This document shows, piece by piece, positions 21,914-34,263 of a stretch of 38,770 nt of DNA. The stretch covers positions 654,894 to 693,663 of the forward strand of contig ML976998.1 of NCBI GenBank assembly GCA_010015675.1, given 5' to 3'. Below the pieces are notes generated by a model. The model ran no database searches, was not told the DNA's origin, and worked only from the letters and a program-made list of their open reading frames with translations. The stretch's first letter is position 1; each line of letters begins with the position of its first letter. The DNA is from Byssothecium circinans (lineage: Eukaryota > Ascomycota > Dothideomycetes > Pleosporales > Massarinaceae). A program made the translations under genes and the position numbers.

Positions 21914-22373
21914 TGTTACAAGATAATAGATGAGCGCAGCCATGCAGGAATGATACGCTTAGGGAGAGCATCGGATGATAGGGCGCTAGGCAGGGTTAGA
22001 GCGTTAGTCACATAATTATGATCCCGCTAAGGCCTAAGGATCCTATAGATCCTAGGATTAAGTAAAGATCCTAGGAACTAAAGGAGCAGAGGCTTTAAGT
22101 AGGATTAAAGACTTATCAAAGGAATAGAATAGGTAGTATAAAGACTAGAAGGATTTCCTTTATCTTTTAGATTCTAGTTCTTTGTAGTTAACTCTTAATA
22201 GTTTATCTCTTACCTAGATTAATACTTAGTTATTCTTTAGCTCGTTATAGAATTAGTTGCTTTGTATATTTAACTCTTAAACTACTAAAGCCTACTACCT
22301 AATATATACACCTTACACCTACTAACCTCCCTTAATATAGATTAGGATCTAGCAAGTATACCCCTTAGTAACA
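21914..22373 (+). repeat. 5' LTR of gypsy B
   Basis: 460 bp. It has a TATAAAG box at 22137-22143 and GTAGTTAA at 22184-22191, the exact complement of TTAACTAC at 22376-22383 just inside the element. Confidence 0.92.
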
Positions 22374-22375
22374 CT

Positions 22376-22383
22376 TTAACTAC
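22376..22383 (+). promoter_or_regulatory. Putative self-priming primer-binding site of gypsy B
   Basis: TTAACTAC begins 3 nt after the LTR end and is an exact reverse complement of GTAGTTAA in the LTR, 47 nt downstream of the TATA box. The same pair occurs in A (14038-14045 with 7218-7225 of the 3' LTR) and an unrelated pair in C (28941-28948 with 28694-28701). The role is inferred by analogy with Tf1. Confidence 0.45.
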
Positions 22384-22412
22384 CTACAGGTTTAAGAACC
22401 TAAATATATATA

Positions 22413-23420
22413 ATAGCAGCTCCTGCTACCCTACGTGCTGCTAGCAGCGTTAGTACGCCTACTTTAAATCTAGTATTAGTAATAGCTAACTAGGCTAACT
22501 AGATATAGTAATAGGCTAAATAGATTAAAAGGTTAATATAGGCAATTACTTAACTCTAAGCTAAGGACACTATACCCCGTAGAAAGATTGCAGCGCTAGA
22601 GAAATATAATAGAGGATAAGATAGCTTAAAGCTATTCTTTACTAACATAGATTTGTACTATTGGTTTAACTCTATAATAGGGGAACAAGATAAGACCCTC
22701 GCGGCTAGTATGCACCTAAAGGATAGGGTAGCTACTTAGATATAACCCTTTATAGATGACTATATTACAAATAAGATAAAGTACTATAAAGACAACACGA
22801 AAGCTATCTTTAAGAGCTAGACGGCATTTAAGGAAGAGATTTAGAAAGTATTTAGAGAACTTAACAAAGAGACCTAGGCAGAGCAAAAGATATCTTAGAT
22901 CTAGCAGGAGAAGTTAATCGTAAAGTATATAATAGAGTTTAAATAGCTATAGTTAAAGATTGATTAGAATAATATACTATTGCGTACAGCCTTCTATAAT
23001 AGACTAAAGGAGACAGTTAAGGATAAAATAATCCATTATAATAAGCTAGACAACTTATAAGATATAATTAACCTAGCTACCTAAATTAATAATAGGCTCT
23101 ACAAACAAGCGCTATAGAAGAAACAATAGGATACAATAATCATTCCTAACTTTAGAAGATATAGAAAGCTAAAAACACTATAATATAACTAGGACGGTAA
23201 TATAGTAATAATAGACAAAATCTAACAAAAGAAGTAGTTTGATAAGGGCAAGGGAAGATACTTAGACAGCCTAACCTACGAATAACGCTAAGAATACTTT
23301 AAGAAGAAGGTATATCTTTAATGCGGCGAAGTAGGACACTTCCATAGAGATTACCTAAAGAATCAAGGACAGGCTAGCAAGCTTAGAGTAATCAAGATTA
23401 GGATAATTAAGTTTAAGGTA
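22413..23420 (+). pseudogene. Gypsy B gag relic
   Basis: It aligns in frame with gag of gypsy A (FFTNIDLYYWFN, IQPFIDDYI-like, LRTAFYNRLKE). The start is probably the ATA at 22413, mutated from ATG as in A. The zinc knuckle at about 23313-23355 reads Y-x2-CGEVGH-x4-Y, with first and last Cys lost by G-to-A. Stops are dense and almost all TAA/TAG. It is more eroded than the A copy. Confidence 0.8.
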
Positions 23421-24599
23421 ATAGGACCTAAGGAGGATAAACTAGAAGTACTACGTTAGTAGCCTACTTCTTGCCTATCTTTAGAACTAGATTAAGTAAC
23501 AAAACTATCTAATAATAATGTTAGCGACATAGATCCTACCCCGCCCTCTAAGGAATTCTAGGAAATAGAAATATTACGCTTAAGCTAAGGTCTAGCTAAG
23601 AACAAAATGCTAGATTAGGTAATCTAACTATAATTAGACGTAAAATTATGCTAGAGGTATGTAGGCACTACGCACGAAGGACTAACTTATGTTATACCCG
23701 TATTAGTATACGGTAAGAAAGCTAGCAAAGTAGTAGTAGAAGCTATACAACTCTAAGGCCTATATATTATAAGGGACTATATTAAAATAGAAGTACTATA
23801 GAAGGATCTTTACTAAAAGGTTAATTAGTACTACTACTAGGAGGACTAGTACCTCTACTATAAGCACAAACATAATAAGGTAAGATAATAACCTAGGCAG
23901 ATATTACATATTATAATCCTAGATAAAGACTATCTAGTAGTAGCCTGCTACACTTATTACTTTAGCAATTAGCAATAATAATACAAACGCATTAGATAGC
24001 ATAAATACTACAATAAGCATTACTAGACGCATTAGCTAAGCAAGTATATTGTAGGATATTAGCTAGTAGGACTAATAGATAGCAATACACTAGACTATAA
24101 AATTAAAGACTACTAATATTAACACCCCCTAGGGCACCCTATAGACCGCAAATACGAGAAGACGGACTAGGCATAATATAAGACTATCCTTAATTGTATA
24201 TACTACACGCTCTGTAAGGAAGAAGCCGCGTAGGATAAGAGAGATTAAGATTACAACCTACTTACCCTAGAAGAATATCTAGATAAGGATTGTAGACACT
24301 ATATACTCCCTACCCTTCCTCGCGAATCTAAGAGAGACGCTTGTTAGAGGAAGCAAGGCAATTCCCTATAATATTAGCAAACAATGTTAGATGATTAGTA
24401 TTAGGAACAGGTAGCCTACGGCGACAAGCTAGCGGCAGTACCTTAGGACCCTACAAAGACAGAAGTCCTAATCCCTAATAACGCCAATAAGATAGAGCAT
24501 AGATGCCTATTATAGATAGTATATTATAACGACAGCTATTACATACACCTATCTAATAAATAAGGATTAGGATAGTTTCTAAGGAAACTATAAGAGTTA

Positions 24600-27500
24600 A
24601 AAAACTAGAATACTACTAGAGATAGAGTTACGCTTTTAAGAGCATTTCTATAATAACCCTATACAACGTATAATACCTAGACCTACTAGTTTATTAATTA
24701 AAGGTAGAGGTACACGTATACGGATGCAGGCTTACGGCACTTGTAGATAGTAGAGCTGCATAGATAATTATCTCCCTATAAGTAGTTAAGAAATACAATA
24801 TACCCTATTAAGATAAGGAACGTTTAATATAAGTAGTATTAGCTAATAATAGACTAATATCCTATAGTAATAGATTCTTAAGGTTAGAAACCTAAGAAGT
24901 ATTATTCTACGTACTTAGAATTAAGGATATAACATCCTTTAACATTATAGATCTTAGTAAAGAAGATATATTAATTAGTTATAATTAGCTTAGAAAGCAC
25001 AATCCTGCTATAGATTAGTAGAAAGGAATGATATTTAGCTAAGAACTAGCGCGCAAGGTTGCTAGAACATGCTATAGAAGATTAAGCCTAGTAATCTAAA
25101 GCTTACCTAGTTAGACTAGATAGATTAGCAAGATATAGCCTTATAAAATTAGGAGAATCTATAAGAAGAACCTTTCATAGATAGGAGTTATCTAGATATA
25201 GAAAGTTGCACCTAGAAAGGATAAACCTTAACCTATAATACTACTAGAATATAAGGAGTTTTAAGATCTATTTAAGGAATAAGATAATACTATATTACTA
25301 GATTACTAGGAATAGGATTACAAGATTTACCTAGAAAAAGGCGTAAAGCTATGCTTAAGACTAATATACCTACTTACATAAGACTAGTAGAAGGAACTAC
25401 AGACTTATATTAAAAAGAATATAAAGCGAGGATATATATAAGAAAGTATAAGCCTAATAGCTTTACTAATCCTTTTTGTCCTTAAGAAAAATAGAAAGCT
25501 ATAACTCTGTATAGATTATAGACAGCTTAACTATGTTATAAGGAAGAACCGTTATCCCTTTCCTTTAATCTAGGAACTTATAGACCGCCTCTAGGGAGTT
25601 AAGTAGATTATAAAATTTAATATACAAGATAGATTCTATTAAATACGGATAGCTAAGGGCTACGAATAGCTAACGGCTTTTAAGATCTAATATAGTCTAT
25701 ACGAATATACAGTCATGCCCTTTAGACTAATAAATACGCCTGCGATATTTTAGGCGCTTATTAATAGAGCACTTTACAAATACTTAGACGTTTTTATAAC
25801 TGCGTACCTAGACAATATACTAGTGTATACCTTAGGAACGCTTAAGGATTATACTAAATACGTTAAGAAGGTGCTTAGGAAGCTTAAGGAGTATTAATTA
25901 CCCCTATAGCCGAAGAAATATAAATTCTACATTATAGAGACGGACTACTTAGGATTTATTATTTTATAAGACGGCATCGCTATAGACCCAAAGAAAGTTA
26001 AAACTATAAGAGAGTAGCTAAAACCTAAGATAGTAAAAGACATATAATCTTTCTTAGGATTCGCTAACTTTTACTAGAAGTTTATTATAGGATATTTAAA
26101 GACTATAGTGCCTCTTATAGAAATTACTAAAAAGGAAAAAAGATTCTAATAAAGACAAGAATAATAGAAGGCTTTTAAAAAGCTAAAAGAATTATTCCTA
26201 TTAGCCCCTATACTATAGATGCATAACCTAGAATAGCTACTTTAAGTAGAGATAGATATATTAGACTACGCCTTAAGAGTAATCCTTTTATAGTAAGGCA
26301 AGGATAGAAAGTAGAGACTAGTATTCTACTACTCTTAGAAGTTCTTAGGGGCAGAACTTAACTATAACGTTTACGATAAAGAACTACTAGCAATAGTAGA
26401 CTCCTTTAAATAATAGCAAGCCTAGTTAGTAGGTGCTAAATACTAGGTAAAAGTATATTTAGATTACTAGAATCTAATACGTTTTATAACAACTAAGAAA
26501 CTTAACTAACGATAGGTTAGATAAGCTAAAATAATAGTAGATTACGACTTTAAGGTACACTATCACCTAGGATTGCTAAACAGAGCGGCGAATACTCTTA
26601 GCCAAAGATCTGACCTTTAGGAGACAAATCAACCTATTACGCACAATACAGTTTTGCAAAAAGAAATAGATAGATAATTAGTCTATAACTAACTACAATT
26701 AGTCTAAAGGACTTTAGTCAAGCGACTAGCTAAGGTCGCACAGCTATAAGATAAAAAACTTAAAGAGTTTACCTAAGGGTCTAATAGACCTTAATTAACT
26801 AAAGAAGCTAGGATTAATTATTAGAGACTAGAGGTACACGACTTTATAGACTATAGTTAATTAACTCTAGAATAAAGAGTAGAATACGACCTAGTTAAGT
26901 ACCTTAGGGTAGGACTACCCTAGGATAAGAAATAATAGATTATACTACATGAAGCCTATATACTAACCTTAATATAGAAGCTACACGAGTCTAAGTAATA
27001 CGAATACCTAGGGATTAACAAAATAGTTTAATAAATTTTAAACAAGTACTTGATACCTAATGTACGAAAAATAGTTTAAAACGTAATAGGTAACTATTTA
27101 GCATATTCTAAGAATAAGCCTAAGAGATATAAGCCCTACGGATTACTCTAATTGCTAGAACTACCCGCACGCCTATAGATTAGCATTATGATAGACTTTA
27201 TTATAAAGCTCCTAAAATCGTTAGAACCTAGATTAGCATAGCTATGCGACTTAATATTAGTAATTGTTAACTAATTAACTAACGTATTAATATTTATACT
27301 AATAAAAGAAACAGTTATAGCCGAAGAAATAGCTTACGAGGTAACTAAGGCACTTATTAGTTGATATAGTATGCTAGAATAGTTTATTACTAATTAAGGG
27401 ACACTATTTACCTCTAAGTATTAGAGCATGTTTCTAGCAAAGCTTAAAGTTAACAAGAGGCTTTTAACTAGCTTCTATCTATAGATAGATAGCAAATCAG

Positions 27501-28300
27501 ACACTAGAATAGTATTTAAAGATATACGCTAATAAGCTATAGGATAACTAGGTTAAACTTCTACTAACAGCGTAATTAGCTTACAATAGTATAAGATCCT
27601 TAACAATAGGATACTCGCCGCACTACGCGAATTACAGATATAAGCTAATTACTTATTAAAATCCTAAGGACGTCGAGAGTCTTTTAGCTAGAGCTAATAA
27701 CAAAGTACGACTCCTTCGCGAACTATATAACGAATTGAGCCGATGAATTGCTTAGAGGAACCTTACAATAGCTAGATTAGTAAATAAGAAAAAGCTTAAG
27801 GGACTAACCCTTAAAGAAAGGGATAAAGTTTTCTTATTATAAAAAAACCTGAAAACTAAACGACTATGCAATAAACTAGACAACCTCTAGATAGGACTAT
27901 TCTAGATCCTAGAAGTTAAAGGACTAGTAACGTTCAAACTAGAACTTCTTAAAAGCATACGTATACACTCTATCTTTTATAAATTACTTCTTAAACTAGC
28001 ACCACTAGACGCTAAAATTGAGACGCGAGTTAAGCTCGAGGATAAAGACTACGAGATCGAGGAAATTAAGGACCTGCGGAAATTCAAGCGTTAGTAGAAG
28101 TACTTAGTTAAGTAGAAAGATTAGTTAGATAGCTAGAATACCTAGGAACTAATACAGAATCTTATAGACTATAAGAGATTAGTAAAGGACTACTACTAGC
28201 AGCATCTAAAGGCGTTAACTCCGTATTTGCTAGAAAAGTAGAAAAGTTAAAGGATAAAGAAGGATTAAAAGAGATTAAAGAAGGATTAGCCTATAACTAG
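24600..28300 (+). pseudogene. Gypsy B pol relic: protease, RT, RNase H, integrase, chromodomain
   Basis: The protease motif LVDSRAA is at about 24739-24760 (DSG ancestrally). The RT core includes MPFRLINTPAIF and YLDNILVY (25805-25828), where YLDD has lost its second Asp by a G-to-A change. RNase H follows with VDILDYALRVILL near 26250-26290. The integrase zinc region has both Cys of CxxC as Tyr (GNYLAYSKNK, near 27090). The chromodomain (about 28060-28150) keeps KYLVK with Trp codons as TAG. The 1.2-kb linker before the protease (23420-24600) keeps a Cys/His-bearing stretch as in A. Dead by RIP throughout. Confidence 0.87.
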
Positions 28301-28453
28301 CCTAGGTTAGTCAATAATAGTTTAGATAGCAGTAGTTTAGCTAAGCAGTAGTCTTTATACTTTTTAAAGTCTCTACCTCTTAAGTAGTATCTATTATAGT
28401 TAAGACGTAATAATTCTAGTTTATAAAGAAGCATTTATAGGCCTCTAACTTAG

Positions 28454-28938
28454 TGTTACGACCTGTCTTACGAAGCCTTTTCCTAGCTTATGGAAAACTA
28501 CGGCAGTAACCTCACAACGGTATTGGCTGAGTAAGGCAAGATCACGTGACCTGCTTAGTAATCAGTAAACCTTAGTGGTACTAATCATGGTAAGCACTCT
28601 ATAGTAATTAATAGTAATTAGTGTTGCTTAACAACTAAGCACTACTAAGCACTCTAGTATATAGACGAGCTTAATTCCTACCTTTGTAGAATTGTGTTTA
28701 ACCTTCTACTTAAAATTACAATCTATTTAGTATCTCATACTCTACGATTGCAAGCTTACCTAAGTTCACTAAGTGTACGCCCTTTAGACGAACATTACTA
28801 CGTACTATCAGAGTACTATCGTGTGTCGCGAATTAATATCTCTTCTAGAGAACCAACCGAGCTCTAGAACCTTAAGCACCCTTGTTACTTAAAAGCTCTT
28901 TAAGCTATCTCTAGTAACAAGCCCCCTAGACTTTAATA
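28454..28938 (+). repeat. 5' LTR of gypsy C
   Basis: 485 bp, same length as the 3' LTR. The differences I could align are C/T or G/A transitions, with this copy usually the mutated one. A TATATAG box (28658-28664) lies 36 nt before GTGTTTAA (28694-28701), complementary to TTAAACAC at 28941-28948. Confidence 0.92.
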
Positions 28939-28959
28939 TTTTAAACACTCTTTAGAAGG

Positions 28960-30900
28960 ATGTCTAAGACACACGATACCCAATCCTACGGCAACGCTAG
29001 CAAGGTCGCTAAACCCGACCTTTACCATAGAGATCGCGCCAAACTCGAAGGATAGCTCCTGCAGATTGAATTGTACTTCAAGTTTGCAGCAAGTACTATT
29101 GACGACGTAGACAAAGCCTCCTTCGTCACGACCTACATGCGTGGCAACGCTAAATGATAGATTAACCCTTACCTCATCAAGTACCTAGACGACGACAACG
29201 ATGACGATAATGTTACGATACTCTTCAAAGACTACGCTTAGTTCAAAACCCGCCTTAGGCAGGTCTTTGGAGTCTTGAACGAGGAATCTATCGCAGGAAA
29301 GGCAGTGCAGCGCCTTAAACAACAACGATTGGCTGCTAAATACGCTGCGGAGTTCTAACACTACGCTATTTAGATAGGCTAGGAGGACAAGGCACTAATG
29401 ACTATGTATAGACAAGGCCTTAAAAATACCGTTAAAACCGAGCTTATAAGATCCGGAGCCGCTTTAACGACCTTAGAGGAACTGTACCAAGAATCTATTA
29501 GAATTAACGCGGAATTATACGAGTTAGCTTTAGAGTTGCGCTAGGATTAACGCAACGGACTTAGTATGGGCAGATTAAAAGGTACCTACACTAAGCCAAG
29601 GTACTTCCCCATGACGAAGCTAAAGAACCGATATCTGGATCCTTACAGGCTGCAGCCTATGCAGCTCGATAACGTCGAAAAAGGGAAAGGGAAGGGCTAC
29701 TGACATGAGAAAGAAGCTAGGACGTGCTACTCATGTAGGAAGGTTAGCTACATCGCTAGAAACTGTCGCGCGAAGCTAGGACGAGCTAAGCATACGGTCC
29801 AACGACAGTTGAATATAATTATACGCCCCTAAACTTTAGGACACCTTCGGGAGAAAGAAGGAGAAGACGAATAGAAAGTAATTGATTTAGGCAAAGAAAG
29901 AGGGAACGCTGTCAGGTAGAAGCTATAGAAGCTATCTATAAAGGAAAGAGTTAGCCAAGCTGCTAATTAGATATGGTATAATAAAAAAGTAGACACCGCA
30001 GACGATGAAGTCTAGGACTTCCTTAACAACTCTAACTAACCCTTGAACGCGAAGGAACAACAACTTCGAGACTACCTACTTAGCGAACGAGCTAAGGACA
30101 ACGACGGAACATTATAGGCTAACAGGGCTCTTCAAATTATCTTAGGAAAAGAAGAATACCTAGGCAAGAAGAACGAAGACCCCTATAATCCAAAACTACG
30201 ACACCTTAAAGTCGCGTAAGGAAACTATCTACAATAGATGGATAAAGACCCTATGTAGTACGACAGCGAAGTCACGCTAGATAATAACGAACCAGCGGAT
30301 TAAAGACGCTCTAGTTACAACAATCAACGTTAAAAACTAAGCATAGGACTTGATAGCGAGTGCCTATACGAGGATCTAAACCCTAGGCTAAGAAAGCAAT
30401 AGAAGCTAAGGTAGAAGCAAGAAAAAGCTTATAAAAAGCAAGCTAACTAGGTGGACCAAGAGCTCAAGGCAAAGGAAGGATTCTAACGAGCTATATAGGG
30501 GACCAAGAGTTCCCCTGAACTACGATACGACATAGACTATTAAAATGGAAATCACGGAAAGCTTTACTTTACCTAGTGTAGCAACGATGGTTGCTTTGAA
30601 CACTATAATGCGAAGGTAGAAGCCGACTATTTCCTAACAATTAAAAGACACTGCAAGTTTAAATGGTATGATTGCTACGACGATAAGTATGCCGTATACC
30701 TATGCGATAAACGAGCGCGACTATAGTTCCCTAGGAAACACGACCTAGCAGAACTTTTACAAATAAACATGATAGTTAACGGCAAATGCGCTTAAGAGGA
30801 GTAGCAGACATGCTTGCACCCAAACTGCACAAAGCACGCCGAAGAAAAAGAAAAAAACGGCTTTAGAGAATCTTTTTTAAGATCGCAACTAACGCTAGCT
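28960..30900 (+). pseudogene. Gypsy C gag relic with zinc knuckle and Cys/His-rich extension
   Basis: ATG at 28960 opens a capsid-like region (KLEG-LLQIELYFKFA, ASFVTTYMRGNA, KTRLRQVFG, AAKYAAEF). The zinc knuckle at 29725-29766 reads CYSCRKVSYIARNC; the His of CCHC is Tyr (CAC to TAC). An acidic, charged linker follows. A second Cys/His-rich stretch lies at about 30560-30840, with CSNDGCFEHY, HCKFKWYDCYDDKYAVYLC and CLHPNCTKH. This extension has no counterpart I recognise in classical Ty3 gag. Stops are scattered TAA/TAG plus at least two TGA. Confidence 0.78.
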
Positions 30901-30959
30901 AGGAACTTTGCTTCCTAGGACCACGCTAGGAGCGCCTAATCAAGATCCCGATCTGTCTT

Positions 30960-33900
30960 AGTAGAAGGAAGATGAAGGCATTAGTAGATTTAGGATTATA
31001 AGTAAATTACATCTTAACATTAGTAGCAATCTTAGCCGGACTAAAGCTATTTTAGAAGAACAATCCTTACCTACTACTTATAGCTAACGGACAGGCAATG
31101 CCGGAACAACTCATAGTTAAAGAAGAAGTTATCTTAGTACCTATAAGGATTCACTACTACAGCGAACGGATTACCCTAGACTATTTTGGGATAGCTACTC
31201 ACGACGTCATATTAAGGATCCCTTAGCTAAAGAAGCATAACCTAGTAATTGACTAAAAGAACGACATGATATCGTTAGCAAACTGCGCCTACTAACGCAT
31301 TTTAAAGCCTACGCATCGGCAGCAATTAATAGTAGATGAGAGGACAATTAATAACATTACTTCGACAAAGACGCGTTTAGAGAGAACGGTTAACTCTATA
31401 GACGCTATTCAGTCAATAGGTTAATAAGTAAGAGTTAAGAAGAAAAAGGCAACTCTAGATATTCCTAAAGAATATAAGGAATGGGAGTACCTCTTTTAGG
31501 AAAACGTAGGTGCTATGGCACTACCTAAGCATTAGCCCTAGGACTGCGAAATCACGCTATAGGAAGGAAAGCAACCAACTTTTAGACTAATCTATTAACT
31601 ATTAGAGAAAGAGCTAAAGGCTCTACAAGACTACATCGACAAGAGCATAGCAAAAGGCTATATACGAGAATCAAAGTTACTAGCAGGATACCCGGTCCTC
31701 TTCGCCTTAAAGAAGGACGGATCGCTACGACCATGTATAGATTTTTAGAAATTAAACAAGATTATAGTTAAGAATTATTACCTGTTACCCAATATTAGAG
31801 AATTACAGGATCAACTGGCACGTGCAAAGATATTTACGGCCCTTAACCTACGAGACGGATACCATCTTATCCGCATGAAGGAAGGCGACGAATAGAAGAT
31901 AGCATTTAGGATACGGTATAGATACTATAAATACACTATAATGCCCTTTGGTCTTACTAACGCCCCAGCGACTTTCTAAGTGTTAATTAACAACGTGTTG
32001 CGAACACACCTAGATATCTTTGTAATCGCATACTTGGATAACATACTCATCTATTTGGAAAACGTCGAAGAACATATTGGACATGTTAAACAGGTACTTT
32101 CGTGCTTGGACACCGCGAACTTGCGCCTTAAGCTAGAAAAATGCGAATTCTATAAGGAAGAACTTGATTTCCTAGGATTCGTAGTCAACACCACAGGGGT
32201 CAAGATAAGCCTAAAAAAGATACAAGTAGTATAAGACTAGCCGACACCAACAACAGTTAAAAGAGTATAGGAATTCCTTGGATTCTATAACTTCAATAGG
32301 AGGTTTATTAAAGAATACGCCTTAATAACCTTACCCCTAGTAGGACTTACTAAAAAGGACGTACTCTTTAGATAGTTAAGGGAATAAGAAAAGGCATTTA
32401 AGACTTTAAAAGAAAAATGCATAAGCCTACCAGTACTAGTGGCATTTAAGAGTAGAGAGCTAATAAGGATTAAAATAGACGCATCTAACCTAGCACTTAG
32501 AGCAGCGGCTAGCTAAATAAGAGACGGCTAATGGCACCCTATTACCTACTACTTAAAGAAGTTCTTAGGACTAGAAGAACGTTACGACGTACACGACAAG
32601 GAACTAATAGCTATTATAGACTTACTAAAGCATTAGAGAGTATACGCAGAAAGCTGCTTTAAACTTACTATCTTTACTAACTACAAAAACCTACTCTACT
32701 TCACAACAACTAAACAGCTTAATAGAAGACAAGTTAGATGGTCTAAGTTGCTTAGGTAATACAAACTTAAGATCGTGTACACACTAGGCAAGGACAACGG
32801 ACGAGCCGATGCCCTCAGCCGATAGAGTGATATTGTAGGAACAAAGGAGACTATCAAAGCACTAATACTACAAGCTAACAAAGACGGATCCTTAGGACTA
32901 GCCTAGCAGTTAAACGGCATCCTGCAAATTAACAACGAAGTACCAGAGGAACTATAGGGAGAAATCATACGATAACATCACGATAATCCTGTACACGGAC
33001 ACCCTAGCATTTAAAGGACTATTGAACTAATTTAGAGGAATTACGAGTTTAAAGGCATGAAAGAAAAGGTTACACGTTTTATTAGCAAGTGCGCGGACTG
33101 CTAGAGAAACAAACATAGCACACACGCATCTTATAGAGAAATGCAACCTATTAAACTACTAAAAACACTATAGGAAGACATCTCTATAGACTTTGTAATA
33201 GGACTACCCGTATTAAGAGACCTTACAACTAGAATAACCTATAACGCTATCTTAGTAATCGTCGATAGATTCACGAAATACGCGGAAATGATACTATTCA
33301 GAAACGACTACAACGCGGAACAACTTAGATACGTAATCTTAGATTAACTTATTAGATACCATGGCATGCTAAAGTTAATTATTAGTAATAGAGATAAGCT
33401 CTTTACATCAAACTACTAGAAGACACTAATGGCTGTAATTAGAATAAAACGTAAGCTATCCACAGCATACTATCCACAAATAGATAGACAGATAGAAAGA
33501 ACGAATCGTACGATGAAAACATATCTACGAATCTACAGTAATACCTAGCAGAACAATTAGGTTTCCCTTTTACCTATAGCTCAACTAGCGTATAATAATA
33601 AGATATTAGAATCTATAGGATAGACGCTATTCTACGCAAACTACGGGAAGCACCTAAATCTCTTTAAACGCACACTGCTAGGAGGCAAGGCAGCGGCAGC
33701 TTTAACGATAATAGAGGACTTAAAGAACGTACACTAACAGTTACGGGTTAGCCTTAAAACGGCATAACGCAAAAGCATTTCATACGCAAACACAAAACGA
33801 AAAATGGCACCTCAGCTAGAAAGGGGGGATAAGGTATACCTACTTACAAAGAATCTTCGCACAAAACGACTAAGCAAGGGACTGGATAACGTCAAAGTCA

Positions 33901-34235
33901 GACTATTTTTAATATAGGCTAAAATAAGCCCTGTCAACTACTAACTCTAGTTGCTTAAAGAAGCTAAGATATACCTAGTATTCTACATCTCTAGATTGGA
34001 ACTAGCAGACCCTAAAACGCTATTACAAAAAACATTCTATTATAAAACTAAAGAGGATGATAAGTTCGAAGTCGAAAAAGTAGTAAACTACCAAAGGACG
34101 AAGGATGGCCAAGAATACCTAGTTAAGTAGAAAGGTTACCCTGAGAGCGAAAACACGTAGGAGCTAGTAATGAACCTTACGAACTACCGACAATCACTTG
34201 CTAGCTATCATCGACATCAACGTCCTAGAAATTAG
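30960..34235 (+). pseudogene. Gypsy C pol relic: protease, RT, RNase H, integrase, chromodomain
   Basis: Protease: LVDLGL-VNYI at about 30980-31012 (Ser of DSG now Leu by C-to-T). RT: PCIDF-KLNKI-type block, MPFGLTNAPATF, and YLDNILIY at 32031-32054, the second Asp now Asn; the stretch 31980-32234 is stop-free. RNase H: IKIDASNLALRAAA near 32470-32510. Integrase: CADC zinc pair near 33095, catalytic-core start SIDFVIGLPV near 33185. Chromodomain: 34066-34174, FEVEKVVNYQRTKDGQEYLV with Trp codons as TAG. The frame ends at TAG 34233-34235, 28 nt from the end of the convergent antisense gene. Confidence 0.9.
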
Positions 34236-34263
34236 TAGGAAGATCTTTAAAAGCACCTTAAGT

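Noticed and set aside
32696..32881. A 61-codon minus-strand frame
   Set aside because: Antisense of the RNase H to integrase region of gypsy C pol; no counterpart in A or B.
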